Assembly (NCBI RefSeq): GCF_954871325.1
Contig: NC_088775.1
Coordinates: forward strand, 18,887,561-18,951,560
Reading direction: 5' to 3'
Length of the DNA: 64,000 nt
From: Gordionus sp. m RMFG-2023
Lineage: Eukaryota > Nematomorpha > Gordioida > Chordodea > Parachordodidae
The first letter of the stretch is position 1, and each line of letters opens with the position of its first letter. The translations under genes and the position numbers were made by a program. Below the pieces are notes generated by a model. It searched no databases. It had not been told where the DNA came from and worked only from the letters and a program-made list of their open reading frames with translations. Of the stretch, positions 1 through 11,086 are shown one piece after another.

Positions 1-370
1 ATTTTTTAAAAACTTTGTTATGAGACTAGTTAACAGTTTTTGATACTAGAAAATTTTTTTAAAACCTTTGATTTCATAGAGAGATTCCCATTGACATTAT
101 TTTTTATAATTCCCTACTTTAGAATTTAGAAATGTTAAAAAATATATATACTTATGTTTTGAGCCCAATAGTAAATTTGGGTGTAGTAATAAGTTGTCAA
201 TATCATTCTATTTTAATCCACGAGATAATTAAAAATTTGAAAAATTTTAAGAACTTTGTTTTGTGCCTAATAAAAAGTTTTTGATTTAAAAAAAAAGCTC
301 CAAAGCCCTAGTGTTTAGTATAAATTAATTTAATATTGCTATTATTTTTTATTATTTTTTTTAACTTGAA
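1..370 (-). repeat. Satellite S1, inverted array, about 2-3 degenerate units
   Basis: When read on the minus strand this stretch matches the array at 8690-9615. Shared landmarks are a CTCGTGGATTAAAATA-like block, 'CACCCAAA', 'GGGCTCAAAACA' and 'AAAAACTTTTTATTAGGC'. The block spacing is about 130 bases (near 84 and 216). The array runs off the left edge of the window, so its true size is unknown. Confidence 0.6.
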
Positions 371-2230
371 ATTAGTTTAAAATTTGGTATTAGAAATGAG
401 TTACCATTTGAAACTTTTTAGGGGATTGGTAGTGGAAAAGAAAAGATTGGGGAAGTTGACCAGTCATCCCATTTTAAAATTTAAGACACTTGGATATATA
501 AATTTATCCTAAAATAGATCTTAAATTGTCCATCTATATACTAAAAATATTTTGAAATATTTAACTATTACAAATTTTTAATATCAAATTTGGAAAATGT
601 ATGTAAGACAAATAATTTTAGCAAAATTTGAACTATCGTAATTTGTGATTTTTACAAAAATTTATGATGAATTTTACAAACATATATGATGTCAAAAAAA
701 GTTAGACAAAAATAGTTTCCAAAAGAAAGATAAGGAAAAGATCTTGTTATCTTGTTTGGGGAGATTGTTATACTCCCTATTTTTTTCTATTCTCCAGAAT
801 ACTCCAAAATAAATGGTCTAAAAGCATTGGAGAAATGGGTAAAATTTTTTAGAAATAACGATAAATCCCCCAAAAGATGTACTGTACCTATTTTAATTTT
901 ACTTAAATTTGTCCTCTTTTTTTATGTATCCCTATCATGTACCTTTCTGAATTCATTGAGCTTGATTATAAACAACTTATTATCATAAAAATATGATCAA
1001 TTTTTTATTTTCTTATATCATTTCTTAAAATGTATGAAGCCTTAAAATCTACTTTCTTTCAATTAACAATCCACCAATTATCATAAATTTTTTGAAATGA
1101 TTTAAAAAACGCATATCTATGGTTTGCCTATTACTTGATGGATATGTTTCATTAAAAAAAAAATCAATTATTAAAATATTAATTAATTCGAATTCATTAA
1201 AATATTTGTTAACCGAAAGAAAAATAAAATATTTTTCCATTAATAAAAGTAGAGGCAATATTTAAAATGAATATAATAAAAATGGATAAAAAATCCAAGT
1301 AGATGCTTTGAGAGATAAATTATAGATATTGCATGAAATGAGAGGATCTTAGGTCAGACTCTCTAGAAGAAATGGATGGAAATAAAATATCCAATCTTTG
1401 AATGATAAAAAAAAATTTCTAGTCAAAGTTGTTTAACCTCAGCCTTGTTTATAGATAAAAATAATCAAAACTAATTAATAAAAAATTATACATCGGATAG
1501 GGATTTCTGCTAATCACCCTCAGGGTTATATTATAAATATAAATTGTGTAATGCTGACGCATAATTAGCTGAAAACCTTAGCCAATGCCTAATTAGTTTA
1601 AAATTATTGTATCTCATATTTGCGCTAAGCCTACTTTAAATTTACTAAACGTTCTTTCACAATTCAATTGTGTAAATTATAATGTTAAAATATTCATAAA
1701 AATAATCTAGATTATTATAATCAGTTGTGTGCAAATTTTGGGAAAAAATTTAAAATATCGTAAATTACATACCTTAATAATATTTATTTTCCCATTTTTT
1801 AAAATCTAACGAAGAGCTTCTGTTGGCAATATATTGTGTGTCACTTAACATAATCCTTGTTTTCATTACTTTTGAAAGGAAATTTTCATGATTTAAATTT
1901 TTATATTTTTAAGCCAAGCCTAATTAGCATAGTTTTTCGCCAATTATGCAACACAAGATCAGACTACAATACATTTTTTATTGAATTCCTTAGTAAATTG
2001 TTGCTAGAAATAATTTTATTTATTTAGGCTAAAGTTCTAAATTAATGAGATATAATAGTTTTAAGAATTTTATCATTTTTTTAATTTATTTATTTATTTA
2101 AATTCTATTTGAGAAATGCGTGATTTTATACAATCAATCTTATTAAACGTTTAATATGATTTGTATTATTTAAATTTTATATATAGTACTATATGTAATA
2201 ATTTAAAAAGTGAAATCCATAATTTTAAAT
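371..2230. other. AT-rich spacer, nothing recognised
   Basis: Both strands were read. Only short AT-driven frames occur (752-988 plus, 1049-1258 minus), rich in F, I, L, K and N and without any motif I know. No RNA gene, repeat end or transposon terminus was recognised. Confidence 0.6.
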
Positions 2231-2237
2231 GTGCAGT

Positions 2238-2345
2238 TAAGTGTTGTTAAATGGCGCCGAGTCGACTTAGCTGCGACTCGAGCCTAGTTTCTAGTCGAAA
2301 AAACTACTCCGATTCGAGTCGACTCCCGAGGCGATAACAAAAATA
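2238..2345 (+). mobile_element. Possible hAT-type MITE end with GTCGAC motifs
   Basis: AGTGTTGTTAAATGGC is shared almost exactly with the left end of the proven MITE at 30098-30320. It is followed by a GC-rich block with repeated GAGTCGAC and CGACTC motifs, which stands out in AT-rich surroundings. I could not find the opposite end or a target duplication, so this may be a lone terminus. Confidence 0.35.
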
Positions 2346-2824
2346 AAAACATAAAATTATATATATAATATTTCATAATATAGTTTTTAATATATATCAG
2401 ACCGAGATACGATTAGCATTAAAAAATAAAATCATCCTCTTTTAATTAAATCTATTAACCTTATCCCTATACTTTTTTAGACATCCTCTTTTTAAAATCA
2501 CTTATTAAAATTGTTGCAAATGAAATTATATCTTTGCATTTCCTTAATAAGCCTAAAATAAACTCAGGTAAAACATTAATAAAATTTATTTTAAGCTAAT
2601 AAAAAATTTCTAAACCATCCCTCCCTTCGCAACCTCTTCTCTCAAAAATGTTTGAAGAATTTGTAATTTTTGAAATAATGACTATAATTTAAAATTTGTA
2701 GAAAAAATCATTTATATAAAAGATAAAATCAAAAATACTCACATCATCGACTCGCTGGGTCAGCTTAATTTTTTAAATTTATTTATAAGTAAATTTTTAT
2801 TTTTTTATATCTTATCTTATCTAT

Positions 2825-2940
2825 CACATTGGTCATAGACCTGCCGAAAGTGGACGAATGTGTATTATAAGGAGGCCCACCCTCCCTATAATTTTGCTAA
2901 TTTTTTTTCTCAAGATACCAACAAACCTTGTAATACAGAT
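2825..2940. repeat. Interspersed repeat R1, copy 1
   Basis: About 116 bases match 35978-36094 in the same orientation. The match starts at CACATTGGTCATAGACCTGCC (split here only by spacing) and ends at CCAACAAACCTTGTAA, with several substitutions between. No inverted ends, tail or pol III boxes are clear. The family is unknown to me. Confidence 0.6.
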
Positions 2941-3784
2941 GTATATTTATCGAAATGAGTGAAATCATGCCCTATCCAATTTGTAGTTTTAGAGTGAGGT
3001 AGGAGAAAAAGGTAAAAAAAAAGAAAAACTATAACTTCCAAATACAAAATTGCTATTAATTATCTAGTTAAAAAATTTTCCCGTTTAGGTATTGTATTTT
3101 GTAAACATTTAAATGTAATAAGTAAAAGACAATATTTTAACTTCATTTTATCAGAAAATTTATAGTTTTATTTGCTTCTCACATAGTTTATTTCTAACTA
3201 ATAATCAAATTTATATCTCTCTTTATCATACTTTATAAAATAACATAAACAAAATTATATCGGTAAGAGGAAAACTTAACATTAATTTAGAAACTAACAG
3301 TCATTAGAGTATTAGATATCTTTTCTTAAAATATTTTCCTCTTAGCAGTCATCATTCATTTAGAAAACTAGATATCATTTATTATAAAACTAAAATCAAT
3401 ATAATATTAGAGATATTTTCTTAAAAATAAATTATTTATTTTCAAAAAAAAAATAGTGCCGACTGGCTGGCATCACCAAATTTTATTTTTTAAATTTTTT
3501 TCTTTATTTGTTATAAAATATCTATAAATAAATAGGGTTGTAATAAATGCCAAAAAAATATCTTAAATCATAAACCATATATATTAATCTTAGAGAAAAA
3601 TCTTTTTAATTTGTATTTTTATTTTCTTATTCAATTTAACTATGATAATCTAATAGATATTTTTATAAAACTTAGTAAATATATTAGACAAATTAATTAA
3701 TTTTATTATATAAATAAATAAGATAAAACAAACTAAACATGCGCAAATACAAAGAGGAATAAAATAACACATAAATATAATAAA
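2941..3784. other. AT-rich spacer, nothing recognised
   Basis: This stretch is mostly A and T homopolymer runs. No frame of note and no repeat ends were seen on either strand. Confidence 0.55.
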
Positions 3785-3794
3785 ATTCATACTA

Positions 3795-4020
3795 TTTATG
3801 TTTAAAGAGATATAGAAAGGAAAACGAAATTATTTTCTAATATTTCAGGATTTAATTTAGTTCTCTGCGCAGAGAGTATAAACTTAAGGTTAGAAAATGC
3901 TCTTTCTACGGATACTTGCTGGAACTGCTAGGATAGGTATAGCTAACTTATAAATTTCTGGCATACTATTAACAGTTTCCCAATAATTCAAAAGATTAGT
4001 ATTTTTTTCTAATCTATATT
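3795..4020 (-). pseudogene. hAT 1 transposase, C-terminal dimerisation region
   Basis: On the minus strand the sequence reads MPEIYKLAIPILAVPAS, then after a frame change QVSVERAFSNLKFILSAQR and TKLNPEILENNF. This is the hATC dimerisation motif of Ac/hAT transposases (VSVERAFS...LK). The domain normally ends the protein and packs next to the RNase H-like catalytic core. At least one frameshift separates the two halves, so the gene is dead. The upstream part of the same gene is probably at 7300-7720, beyond the nested element. Confidence 0.75.
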
Positions 4021-4385
4021 TCAAATGACCGAATTAGGGGAGACCGGGGATGGTTGGGACATTTTTCTTTCAAACCTTAATAATTTTAATATTAATAAAC
4101 TAATCTGAATAAGTGAAACATCTTCTGAATCCAAAAAGTATAAGATATTTGAAATAATTATTATATATTTTATAAAGAAAATATTTTTTTAGAAAATTGG
4201 ATTTAAAAGATTTTTTTGTCCTAACCATGACAGTCTATGTGTACATGGAACCAGGGTTGCCAGGTCAAAATTTTCAAATTGTGGGAGAAATTCGGTATTT
4301 TGTAGGAGTAATATAAAAATTGTGGGAGAAATATGAAAATTGCTAAAAAAAAAAAATTTGCGGGCCTTATAAATATAAAATCGAA

Positions 4386-4620
4386 TCTATTTTCCAAAAT
4401 AAAATAGCCAACTATTTTTCAAAATAAAATAGCCAACTATTTTTCAAAATAAAATAGCTAACTATTTTTCAAAATAAAATAGTCAAAATAAAATAGCCAA
4501 CTATTTTTCAAAATATAATAGCCAACTATTTTTCAAAACAAAATATTCAACTCTTTTTCAAAATAAAATAGGTAACAATTTTCCAAAATAAAATATGCAA
4601 CTATTTTTCAAAATAGGTAA
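4386..4620 (+). repeat. 25-bp minisatellite, about 9 units
   Basis: The unit is close to AAAATAGCCAACTATTTTTC plus AAAAT. The first copies are nearly identical; one is shortened and later ones drift (ATTCAACTC, GGTAACAAT, ATGCAACTA). It lies just inside the left end of hAT 2. Confidence 0.85.
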
Positions 4621-4938
4621 TTATACGAGTACGACACAAAATTTCTTAAATACTATCTTTATTATTAAAATAACATATTGATTTATTATAATATATTAAT
4701 TTTGTTAAAAATAATAACCAACGATCTTTTTTAAATACAAAAGAATGTAAACAAGATAAAATTTTATAAAAAAATTGTAATTTTACAATGTAAAAAAATA
4801 TATTTTATGCTAATGTATAAATAAGATTTTATAAAAAAAACAAACAATTTTAAATTTACAATGTAAAAAATAATTATAATCAGTGCGGGGAAGTTGTTCT
4901 ACAGTATTTAATACAATGGGGGAAGGGAATATGATATT

Positions 4939-5253
4939 TTGAGGCATCAAAAATCTTCAAAGCATAAATCAGTACAGGGCAGTCTATCAACATCTATTGC
5001 AAAACAAAAATATTCTTCAAAAATAAGAAATAATACAGATGCAACTACAGTTGCGGAAATGGTAAATACCTATCATGCAGTACAACATTCAGAGAGCTAC
5101 TTAACATCACAATGTTGGTAGAATCTTTCCCCATAATATTTAACGACTAATATAAATGAAAAGTATACTTTGTAGAACACAAATGAGCAAGGCTATCATC
5201 AATGTTTTAGGATATAAATCCAGAAGGTCAATTCTTGACGATTTGAAAGATGT
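4939..5253 (+). pseudogene. hAT 2 transposase fragment, forward arm
   Basis: The plus-strand frame includes NTDATTVAEMVNTYHAVQHS, followed by SESYLTSQCW and, in other frames, EQGYHQCF / MSKAIINVLG-like sequence. This is the region just before the catalytic core in the hAT family seen in many animal genomes (VAE...YH.V.H..SY; MSKA...NVL.P). Sequence from about 5085 to 5253 is homologous to the reverse complement of 5683-5885, so it forms one arm of an inverted repeat. Several stops and frame changes are present. Confidence 0.65.
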
Positions 5254-5885
5254 GCAAACATATCGCCACAACTCACACCATTCCAAATCAGACCACTCCA
5301 CCAACTCTTTTAATTCATTAACTCTTTTAGTTGATGAATTAAATTCGTTAAAATATCTCATCATAATTATTTCGACATCCACAGATAGTACATTCATTGC
5401 CTTCTTGCAAGAATCATGTAGTATATGGCATATACAGTCAATTGGTATTAATTCATTATTGTGCTGCTTCAATTCGGTAAATACACTTTGATTTTTGCCA
5501 AAATTAACAGAGGCATTATCAGCGCAGAAAGCTGACATGCAACTCATTGATAACCCTGAATCAGCTATATTTACCGTTATGTGGTTAGCTAAAATTTCAA
5601 TAGTTTTATAGAAATGCCCTTATTCTTGTTGAAATAGCGAAGGATCAGGGGAAATGTTTTAATATTTCCCTTATTTGATGCATCTGTTAAAATAGCATAT
5701 GGATGTCCTTCTTTCAAATCGTTTAGAATTGACCTCTTGGATTCAGGTCCTAACACATTTGTGATAGCCTTGCTCATTTTTGTCCTACCACAAGTAAAGT
5801 TAGCACTTATTTTGGCGTCGTTAAATATTATGGGGAAAAGATTCGACCCACATTGTGATTAAAAAGTATGCCCTGGGAATATATT
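5254..5885 (-). pseudogene. hAT 2 transposase fragment, inverted arm and catalytic middle
   Basis: Minus-strand frames give MSKAITNVLGPESKRSILND, then GHPYAILTDASNKGNIKTFP and MSAFCADNASVNFGKNQS, with DCICHILHDSCKKAMN further on. TDASN and FCADNASVNFG are the usual positions of the first two catalytic aspartates in this hAT subfamily, and CICH is the conserved zinc-like motif. One frame change separates the two main frames. The orientation is opposite to the fragment immediately to the left, so the two together make a hairpin-forming inverted duplication. Confidence 0.75.
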
Positions 5886-6789
5886 CTTGCAAAGTTATAT
5901 TAAATATCTATTAATTTGGCCAGAACAGCCATTTGAAATCATTTATTCAGAAAATTTTATCAATGTTTAGTGCTTAATATATTATTTTAATTTTACAGTA
6001 AGATAAAATTATTAGCAAAATATAACATTTTATTACTTAAATCAGTTTGGTATATGGGATATTGAATCCTGAATTACGTATTATTTCTGTTTTTTATTCA
6101 TTTATAAAGGCTGTATAGATGCTTACAGTCCAAGAATCTTGCAAGTAAGGTTTATGAAAGAGATTTCATTTTTTTCAAATTTTGACCAATCAAATTTTTA
6201 GCTTTACTAATCGTTCAAGTCGTGTGGTCTTATTTACAACATAATTAATCGTTATTTGGTGTGCATATGCATTTTGCATGATGGTACGCATATTTTTAAA
6301 ATAATAATATTTGGTAGATTGTCGTTTGTTATAACTGAGCTATTGTTGAATAAAATATCAATTATATTTATAATCTTTTGCTTGACATATACTTTATGGA
6401 ATAGTATAAAAGTAAGTAGTGAAAAATATTATTTAATCAATATTATTCATCCACTAACTTTATTTAAAAGAATTAGAGATTAGAATAATATCCACTTCTA
6501 AAAGTTTTATTCTTCTAACACAAAAATTTTGAAAATGTCGAGTGGAGTACTGCAATTCTAGATAACGATATATAAAATATATTTATAATAATTATACATA
6601 CTGTTCTAACTTCTATTCTTTCTAACACAAAAATTTTGAAATGTCGAGTGGAGAATTGGAGAATTTTATAAAAAATATATTTTAGAGCGGAAAAATAAAA
6701 TAAAAGAACTAGACATATTTTTCGAATAAATATTTAAAATTTATTTTAAAAATATAAAAATAATCAAATACTGTCTCTCACAATTATTA

Positions 6790-6965
6790 TTTATATATTA
6801 AAAACATTAAAATGCTAAAAAAAAATTGTGGGAGAAATTAAAAAATTGTGGGAGCTTTTTGTGGGAGATTTCTAATTGTGGAAGTTTTGTGGGAGTGAGA
6901 TGTATGTGGGTAAACTAAAAAATTGTGGGAGACTCCCACTGATGGGGGGAGACATGGCAACCCTG
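6790..6965. repeat. Subterminal GTGGGAG motifs of hAT 2
   Basis: About seven copies of a TTGTGGGAGA-like motif crowd the right end, and two or three lie at the left end (4280-4340) in the same orientation. Clustered short subterminal motifs are usual transposase-binding sites in hAT elements; that role here is inferred. Confidence 0.6.
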
Positions 6966-7299
6966 CATGGGACACACATATGTGATAGTTAGGAAAATCA
7001 TGAAATAGAGGTCTAATTTATAAATCAATAATCCAGTAAGACTAACACATTGGATTTTATTAATAATATTGTAATTCATAACCAATAACTATATTTAAAA
7101 TTTTTTAGCAAAATTTATGAAAATGATCAAATGGCGAGTCCCAACTATACTATGACCAGCTATGATCGAGTCCACTAACTTTATAAATATAATTCAAAAT
7201 CATATTAATTCATTTTTATTGATTCTGAAAGTTTGTCAGACTGAAAAATAGAGTTTAAACTTTCCTATCAATATTAAAATTTTCAAAGCTCTATTTATA

Positions 7300-7720
7300 A
7301 ATATAAAGTTTGCAAATATTTGGTATGCCAAAACACATTTTCTTCTGTAAAAATTAAAATAAGATGTTTTTTGGTGATCTCTTTTTCTTCAAATGTTAAA
7401 AATGCATTATATATCAGGCCGAGATATATGGAGTAAAAAATGTCATTTTTCAAATTTATTTCATCCACGGGGCATAAAAATCGCCCATTGTCAATTGTTC
7501 ACTTTGTATATATTTTGTCAAAATATTATTCGGATATAAAGCTTTTAATATATCATTAATTATTTTCCATTCATTTCTGATAGACATTTTTCGCTATCAT
7601 TGCTTTGGAGCGGTATTTCTTGGCAAAAGTTTTTAAACTCTACTAATCTCTCCAACATAAATAGATTAAGTTCCATCGTGTGTAATAATCTATCAGTGGT
7701 TTTTTCAAATTTAATTTGGA
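7300..7720 (-). pseudogene. hAT 1 transposase, middle part
   Basis: The minus strand reads MELNLFMLERLVEFKNFCQE, a short gap, then INDILKALYPNNILTKYIQS and EQLTMGDFYAPWMK, followed by IFYSIYLGLIYNAFLTFEEK. This matches the region of hAT transposases between the second and third catalytic residues (LERLLE.K.FC; QSEQLT.GDF...W). There are stops and at least two frame changes. The downstream end of the protein lies at 3795-4020, beyond hAT 2. Confidence 0.7.
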
Positions 7721-7849
7721 CAGAATAGCCATTGTATTGATATGTAGATAATATAAAAAAATTTAATTTGAAAAGAAATATAAATTAAAAATTGCCCCCA
7801 AGGAAAATTAAAATTTTAAATTTAGGTTAATAATTTAAAATTAATTAAT

Positions 7850-8003
7850 ATTTAAAACCGTTTTGAACCGGTTTAAACCGGTTTTAAATATTTATAACGG
7901 TTCGCTCTTTTTATACTTTTTTATAACGGTTCAGTTACAGCTAGGGCCAGAAAATTATAACGGCACATTCCAGTTTGACGGTTCGGTTTGGTTCGAAACC
8001 CTG
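7850..8003 (-). repeat. hAT 1 terminus with AACCGGTT-type motifs
   Basis: Short palindromic motifs (AACCGGTTTAAACCGGTT, AACGGTTC, GACGGTTCGG) lead to the terminus, which on the minus strand begins CAGGGTTTCGAACC at 8003. The same motif type and a similar terminus occur in hAT 5 at 21669-22264, so the two are probably one family. Confidence 0.6.
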
Positions 8004-8689
8004 CTTATTATATATTTTGCTTTTGAAAATTTTTAAAATATAAAAGAACCTACTTGCGATAAATAAATAATTTTTATAAATTAAAAATAGAGATATTATA
8101 TTTTCCAAAAAGAAAGGGGGAGGGGTTCATAAATAAAAAAAAATTTAATTCCTAATTAGTAACGTCTTTTAAGATCTAAATGTTTCAAATTTTCACTATA
8201 ATATTATTCTTAAGCACGAATATTATACTTTTGGATAAGTCATCCATACAATTACCAAAGGAAAAAAAAAATCAATTTATGAATATAATAATTTGTAAGT
8301 CAGTACCTAACAGATATAGGATAGGGGAACCAATCATTGTTATTTTATGATGTAACTTATTATGAATGAATAATGGTCGTCCGAGAATTGTATGTATGAA
8401 AATAAAATACAATATTATTATGAATGAATAGAATATATAAATTGTCGTATTATGACAGAATCAACTTTATTATATTGTAATTAATAGTAACATAATAAAT
8501 GCTTGTAAAACTCACAAATTATAAATATAGTTCAAAATTTGCTAGAAATTATTTCCATGATCTTAAATCATATAATAATTATAATCTTGTGTTTCAAATA
8601 AATTTTTCAAAGTTGATGTAAAAAATTTATAGTAATTACATATTACAAAATATTTTTAGCATATTTTAAAATTAATTTTAAAATGGGAT
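8004..8689. other. AT-rich spacer, nothing recognised
   Basis: No frame, motif or repeat end was seen. A weak local duplication of a 'TTATTATGAATGAATA' stretch occurs around 8360 and 8416. Confidence 0.5.
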
Positions 8690-9615
8690 CCTTGCTCAAC
8701 TTTCCTCGTCTTTTCTTATCAACTGTCAGTCTCCTAAAAAGTTTCAAAACAGTGTCAATATTTTACTAGACCCTAATTGGACTATTTTTCTACTATCAAA
8801 AGCTTTTACCGGGCTCAAAACAAATATATAATTTTTTTTATATTTCCAGATTTTTATGCGTGAAGTTAAAAAGTAGTGGAACTAGAAATTACTTACTGAA
8901 CCCAAGGTTTTAAAACATCTTTCTAATATCAAAGTTATTTAAATAAGCTTAAAACAAAGATCTTTATTAAAATTTTTCTTCGTGGAATAATTTATAATGC
9001 CAGTGACACCGTATTAATAGATCCAATGCTTTTAGAAAATCTTTATAATATCAGAAACTTTTTATTGGGTTCTAAAGATAATTAAATAAATTTTTTTATA
9101 TTTCTACATTTCACGCTTAGAGTTAAAAAAAATGCCACTATAAATTTATTTATAAACATAAGTTTAAAACTTCTTTCTAAAATTAAAAACTATTAACTAG
9201 GATAAAATAAAGTTTTATAAAATTTTTGCAATTTTTTTCCTCGTGGATTAAAATATAATAACAGTGCTAATTTATTACTAAACCCAAAAGTTGTTGAATA
9301 TTTTTTTAATATATACTTTAATAAATTAAGTTTAAGACAAAATTTTAAAAAAAATTTATAATTGAGTTCCTCGTGGAGTAGGCTAAATAATTACTAGACC
9401 CAAAGGTTTTAGAACATCTAATATCATAAACAATAGACTAGGTTTATAACAACGTCTTAAAAAAATTTAGAATCTATTTTGCTCGTGGAGTAAAATATAA
9501 CAGCAGTGCCAATTTATTACAAGACACAAAGGTAAGAACATCTTTCTAGTATCAAAAACTTTTAACTAAGCCTAAGATAAATTTTTTAAAAAAATTGTCA
9601 TTTAATTTTTCCTTA
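8690..9615 (+). repeat. Satellite S1, forward array, about 6 units
   Basis: CTCGTGGAGTAAAATATAA-like blocks recur near 8858 (degenerate), 8979, 9110 (degenerate), 9240, 9369 and 9481, a spacing of about 112-131. Each unit also has ACCCAAAGGTTTTAGAACAT and TATCAAAAACTTTTAACTA. The units are diverged, so the array is old. The reverse complement lies at 1-370. Confidence 0.7.
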
Positions 9616-9629
9616 ATCTATTATATTAA

Positions 9630-9905
9630 TTTTTATACATTAATTTATTGTATATAGGAAACTATTGTGATTGATTGTATTTCTTGTTCTTAATTCATTG
9701 ATCCATTTGAGTTTGGGCTTGAGTAGAGTGAAAGCTAAGTTTTCATTAATTTATATTATATTTTTATACATTAATTTATTGTAATATAGGAAACTATCTT
9801 GTTCTTAATTCATTGATCCTTTTGAGCTTGGGCTTGAGTGAAAGCTAAGTTTTCAATAATTTATTATATTATATTTTTATACATTAATTTATTGTAGAGG
9901 AAACT
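9630..9905 (+). repeat. Tandem duplication, two full units and part of a third
   Basis: TTTTTATACATTAATTTATT begins units at about 9630, 9758 and 9869. Units 1 and 2 share the inner text 'CATTGATCC.TTTGAG.TTGGGCTTGAGT' and 'GAAAGCTAAGTTTTCA'. Unit 1 has about 17 more bases. No coding content. Confidence 0.85.
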
Positions 9906-10044
9906 TTTGTGCGCCTAATATTTGTATTACAACAATTTACTGATCATTAGCAAACAAACATAATATAAGAAAAGAATCAACTTTATATACTATTTTTACA
10001 CGTAAATTGAGATGTGTGTAAATAGTCAAAAGTAAAAAACTTAT

Positions 10045-10330
10045 TTAAATGTTTTTTTATTATTATTACTGGCTGGTAACGTAACAGATTACTTTATGCT
10101 TTATATTAAAACACAATTCTTTAAAAAAAATTATAATAAATTTTATTTTAGTTGAATTGATCTATTTTTAAAAAACTTATTTATATTTCATAACCCAAAG
10201 ATAGTAATGTTTTTTTTTATTATTACTGGCCGGTAACATAACAGATTACTTTATGCTTTATATTAAAATACAATTCTTTAAAAAAAATTATAATAAGTTT
10301 TATTTTAGTTGAATTGATATATTTTCATAT
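10045..10330 (+). repeat. Tandem duplication with period about 157
   Basis: 'GGCTGGTAACGTAACAGATT' (10071) and 'GGCCGGTAACATAACAGATT' (10228) begin nearly identical stretches that include TTTTAGTTGAATTGAT. The second copy abuts the start codon of the hAT 3 transposase, so this may be duplicated 5' untranslated or promoter sequence of that element. Confidence 0.8.
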
Positions 10331-10824
10331 ATGCATAGAAATGCCAAAAGGAAATTTAAAGGTGGAGCTGAAAAATTAAGAAAAAAAAATGCTGCTGGTC
10401 TCAAAGCAGCTGGTGCTGATCCAAACAACTTAAATTATCTTTTTTTGATAAATCAATACCAAGTATTTCAAATACTATTACTTCATGTAAATAAACTATT
10501 TTTTAGAGATATCAACAACTGCCTCCCATTCACCACTACCTGAAACAACTACCTTCTGCAACATCTTCATGTATTATGGCATCAGTTCAATCATTGCCAT
10601 TATCCTCACACTTGTCAGAAGCAACTACATCAATAATGCCTTCAGATATTTCTCAAAGTGGATTATCAGAATTGGATATGCATACACATGAAAATTTTAA
10701 GTTGCAATTAACAGCCACTATACCTCAAAAACTTAGATTTTTAATGCAATATCTTATACAACCAATAAACATTAAATATGATAAATTATATTATCGAATG
10801 GTAATGAGTCAAAAAATACCTAGA
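10331..10824 (+). pseudogene. hAT 3 transposase, N-terminal part
   Basis: It starts MHRNAKRKFKGGAEKLRKKN, then AAGLKAAGADPNNL. This is the basic opening seen in hAT transposases of the TTF/DUF4371 group (KRK...GAEKLR.K). After an AT-rich stretch that may be an intron, a second frame from 10576 runs to MVMSQKIPR, where the LTR element breaks it. The text resumes with KW immediately after the target duplication, restoring the family's 'PRKW' motif. The start codon is chosen because the basic motif begins there. Confidence 0.7.
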
Positions 10825-11086
10825 TGCAAAGAATAAGGTTGGTGACGATATGGTGCGAGGTTCGAGTCAGTAAAAATATATTTTATTAACTAATTTCTTT
10901 TTCTTTTGTTAAGGTATTTATACATTTTCTAACATATAAATTAGAATATAAAACGAAATACAAAAAAGTAAAATAATATATAAAAAAGTAAGGTTACGCC
11001 GTTTATAAAATAAAATTAGATTATAACAAAAATAATAAAAGTTCAAATGCAAAAAACAAAAAATAAGATAAAGGAATAATGCAACA
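10825..11086. repeat. Left LTR of the non-coding element
   Basis: 262 bases, TG...CA bounded, nearly identical to 12727-12988. It is followed by TTCTCCCTCTTCTGATAA, the position expected for a primer-binding site; I cannot assign a tRNA. Confidence 0.88.

Larger units (their letters stand above)
4252..6965. mobile_element. hAT element 2, both ends and target duplication present
   Basis: The 2,714-base element starts CAGGGTTGCCAGGTC and ends with the reverse complement of CAGGGTTGCCATGTC (14 of 15 match). It is flanked by 8-bp duplications catggaac (4244-4251) and catgggac (6966-6973), one mismatch. An 8-bp duplication and CAGGG ends are diagnostic of hAT. Internally it holds a 25-bp minisatellite, a forward and an inverted transposase fragment, and subterminal GTGGGAG motifs. 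No complete transposase remains. The insertion point is near the centre of an imperfect palindrome (CCTAACCATGACA... / ...TGTGATAGTTAGG). Confidence 0.85.
3785..8003 (-). mobile_element. hAT element 1, minus strand, split by hAT element 2
   Basis: Two separated minus-strand pieces carry the middle (7300-7720) and the C-terminal end (3795-4020) of an Ac/hAT transposase, in the order expected for one gene. The intact-ended hAT 2 (4252-6965) lies between them. The right edge reads, on the minus strand, CAGGGTTTCGAACC, a typical hAT terminus, with GGTTCGG/AACCGTT motifs just inside. The left terminus and the target duplication were not found, so the left limit is only that of the recognisable coding sequence. 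Confidence 0.55.

Noticed and set aside
752-988. 78-codon plus-strand ORF near the left end
   Set aside because: Composition is that of random AT-rich DNA and no motif or repeat context supports it.
9900-10330. Left terminus of hAT 3
   Set aside because: No CAGGGGCGGAC-like sequence or ctatgtat was found here.
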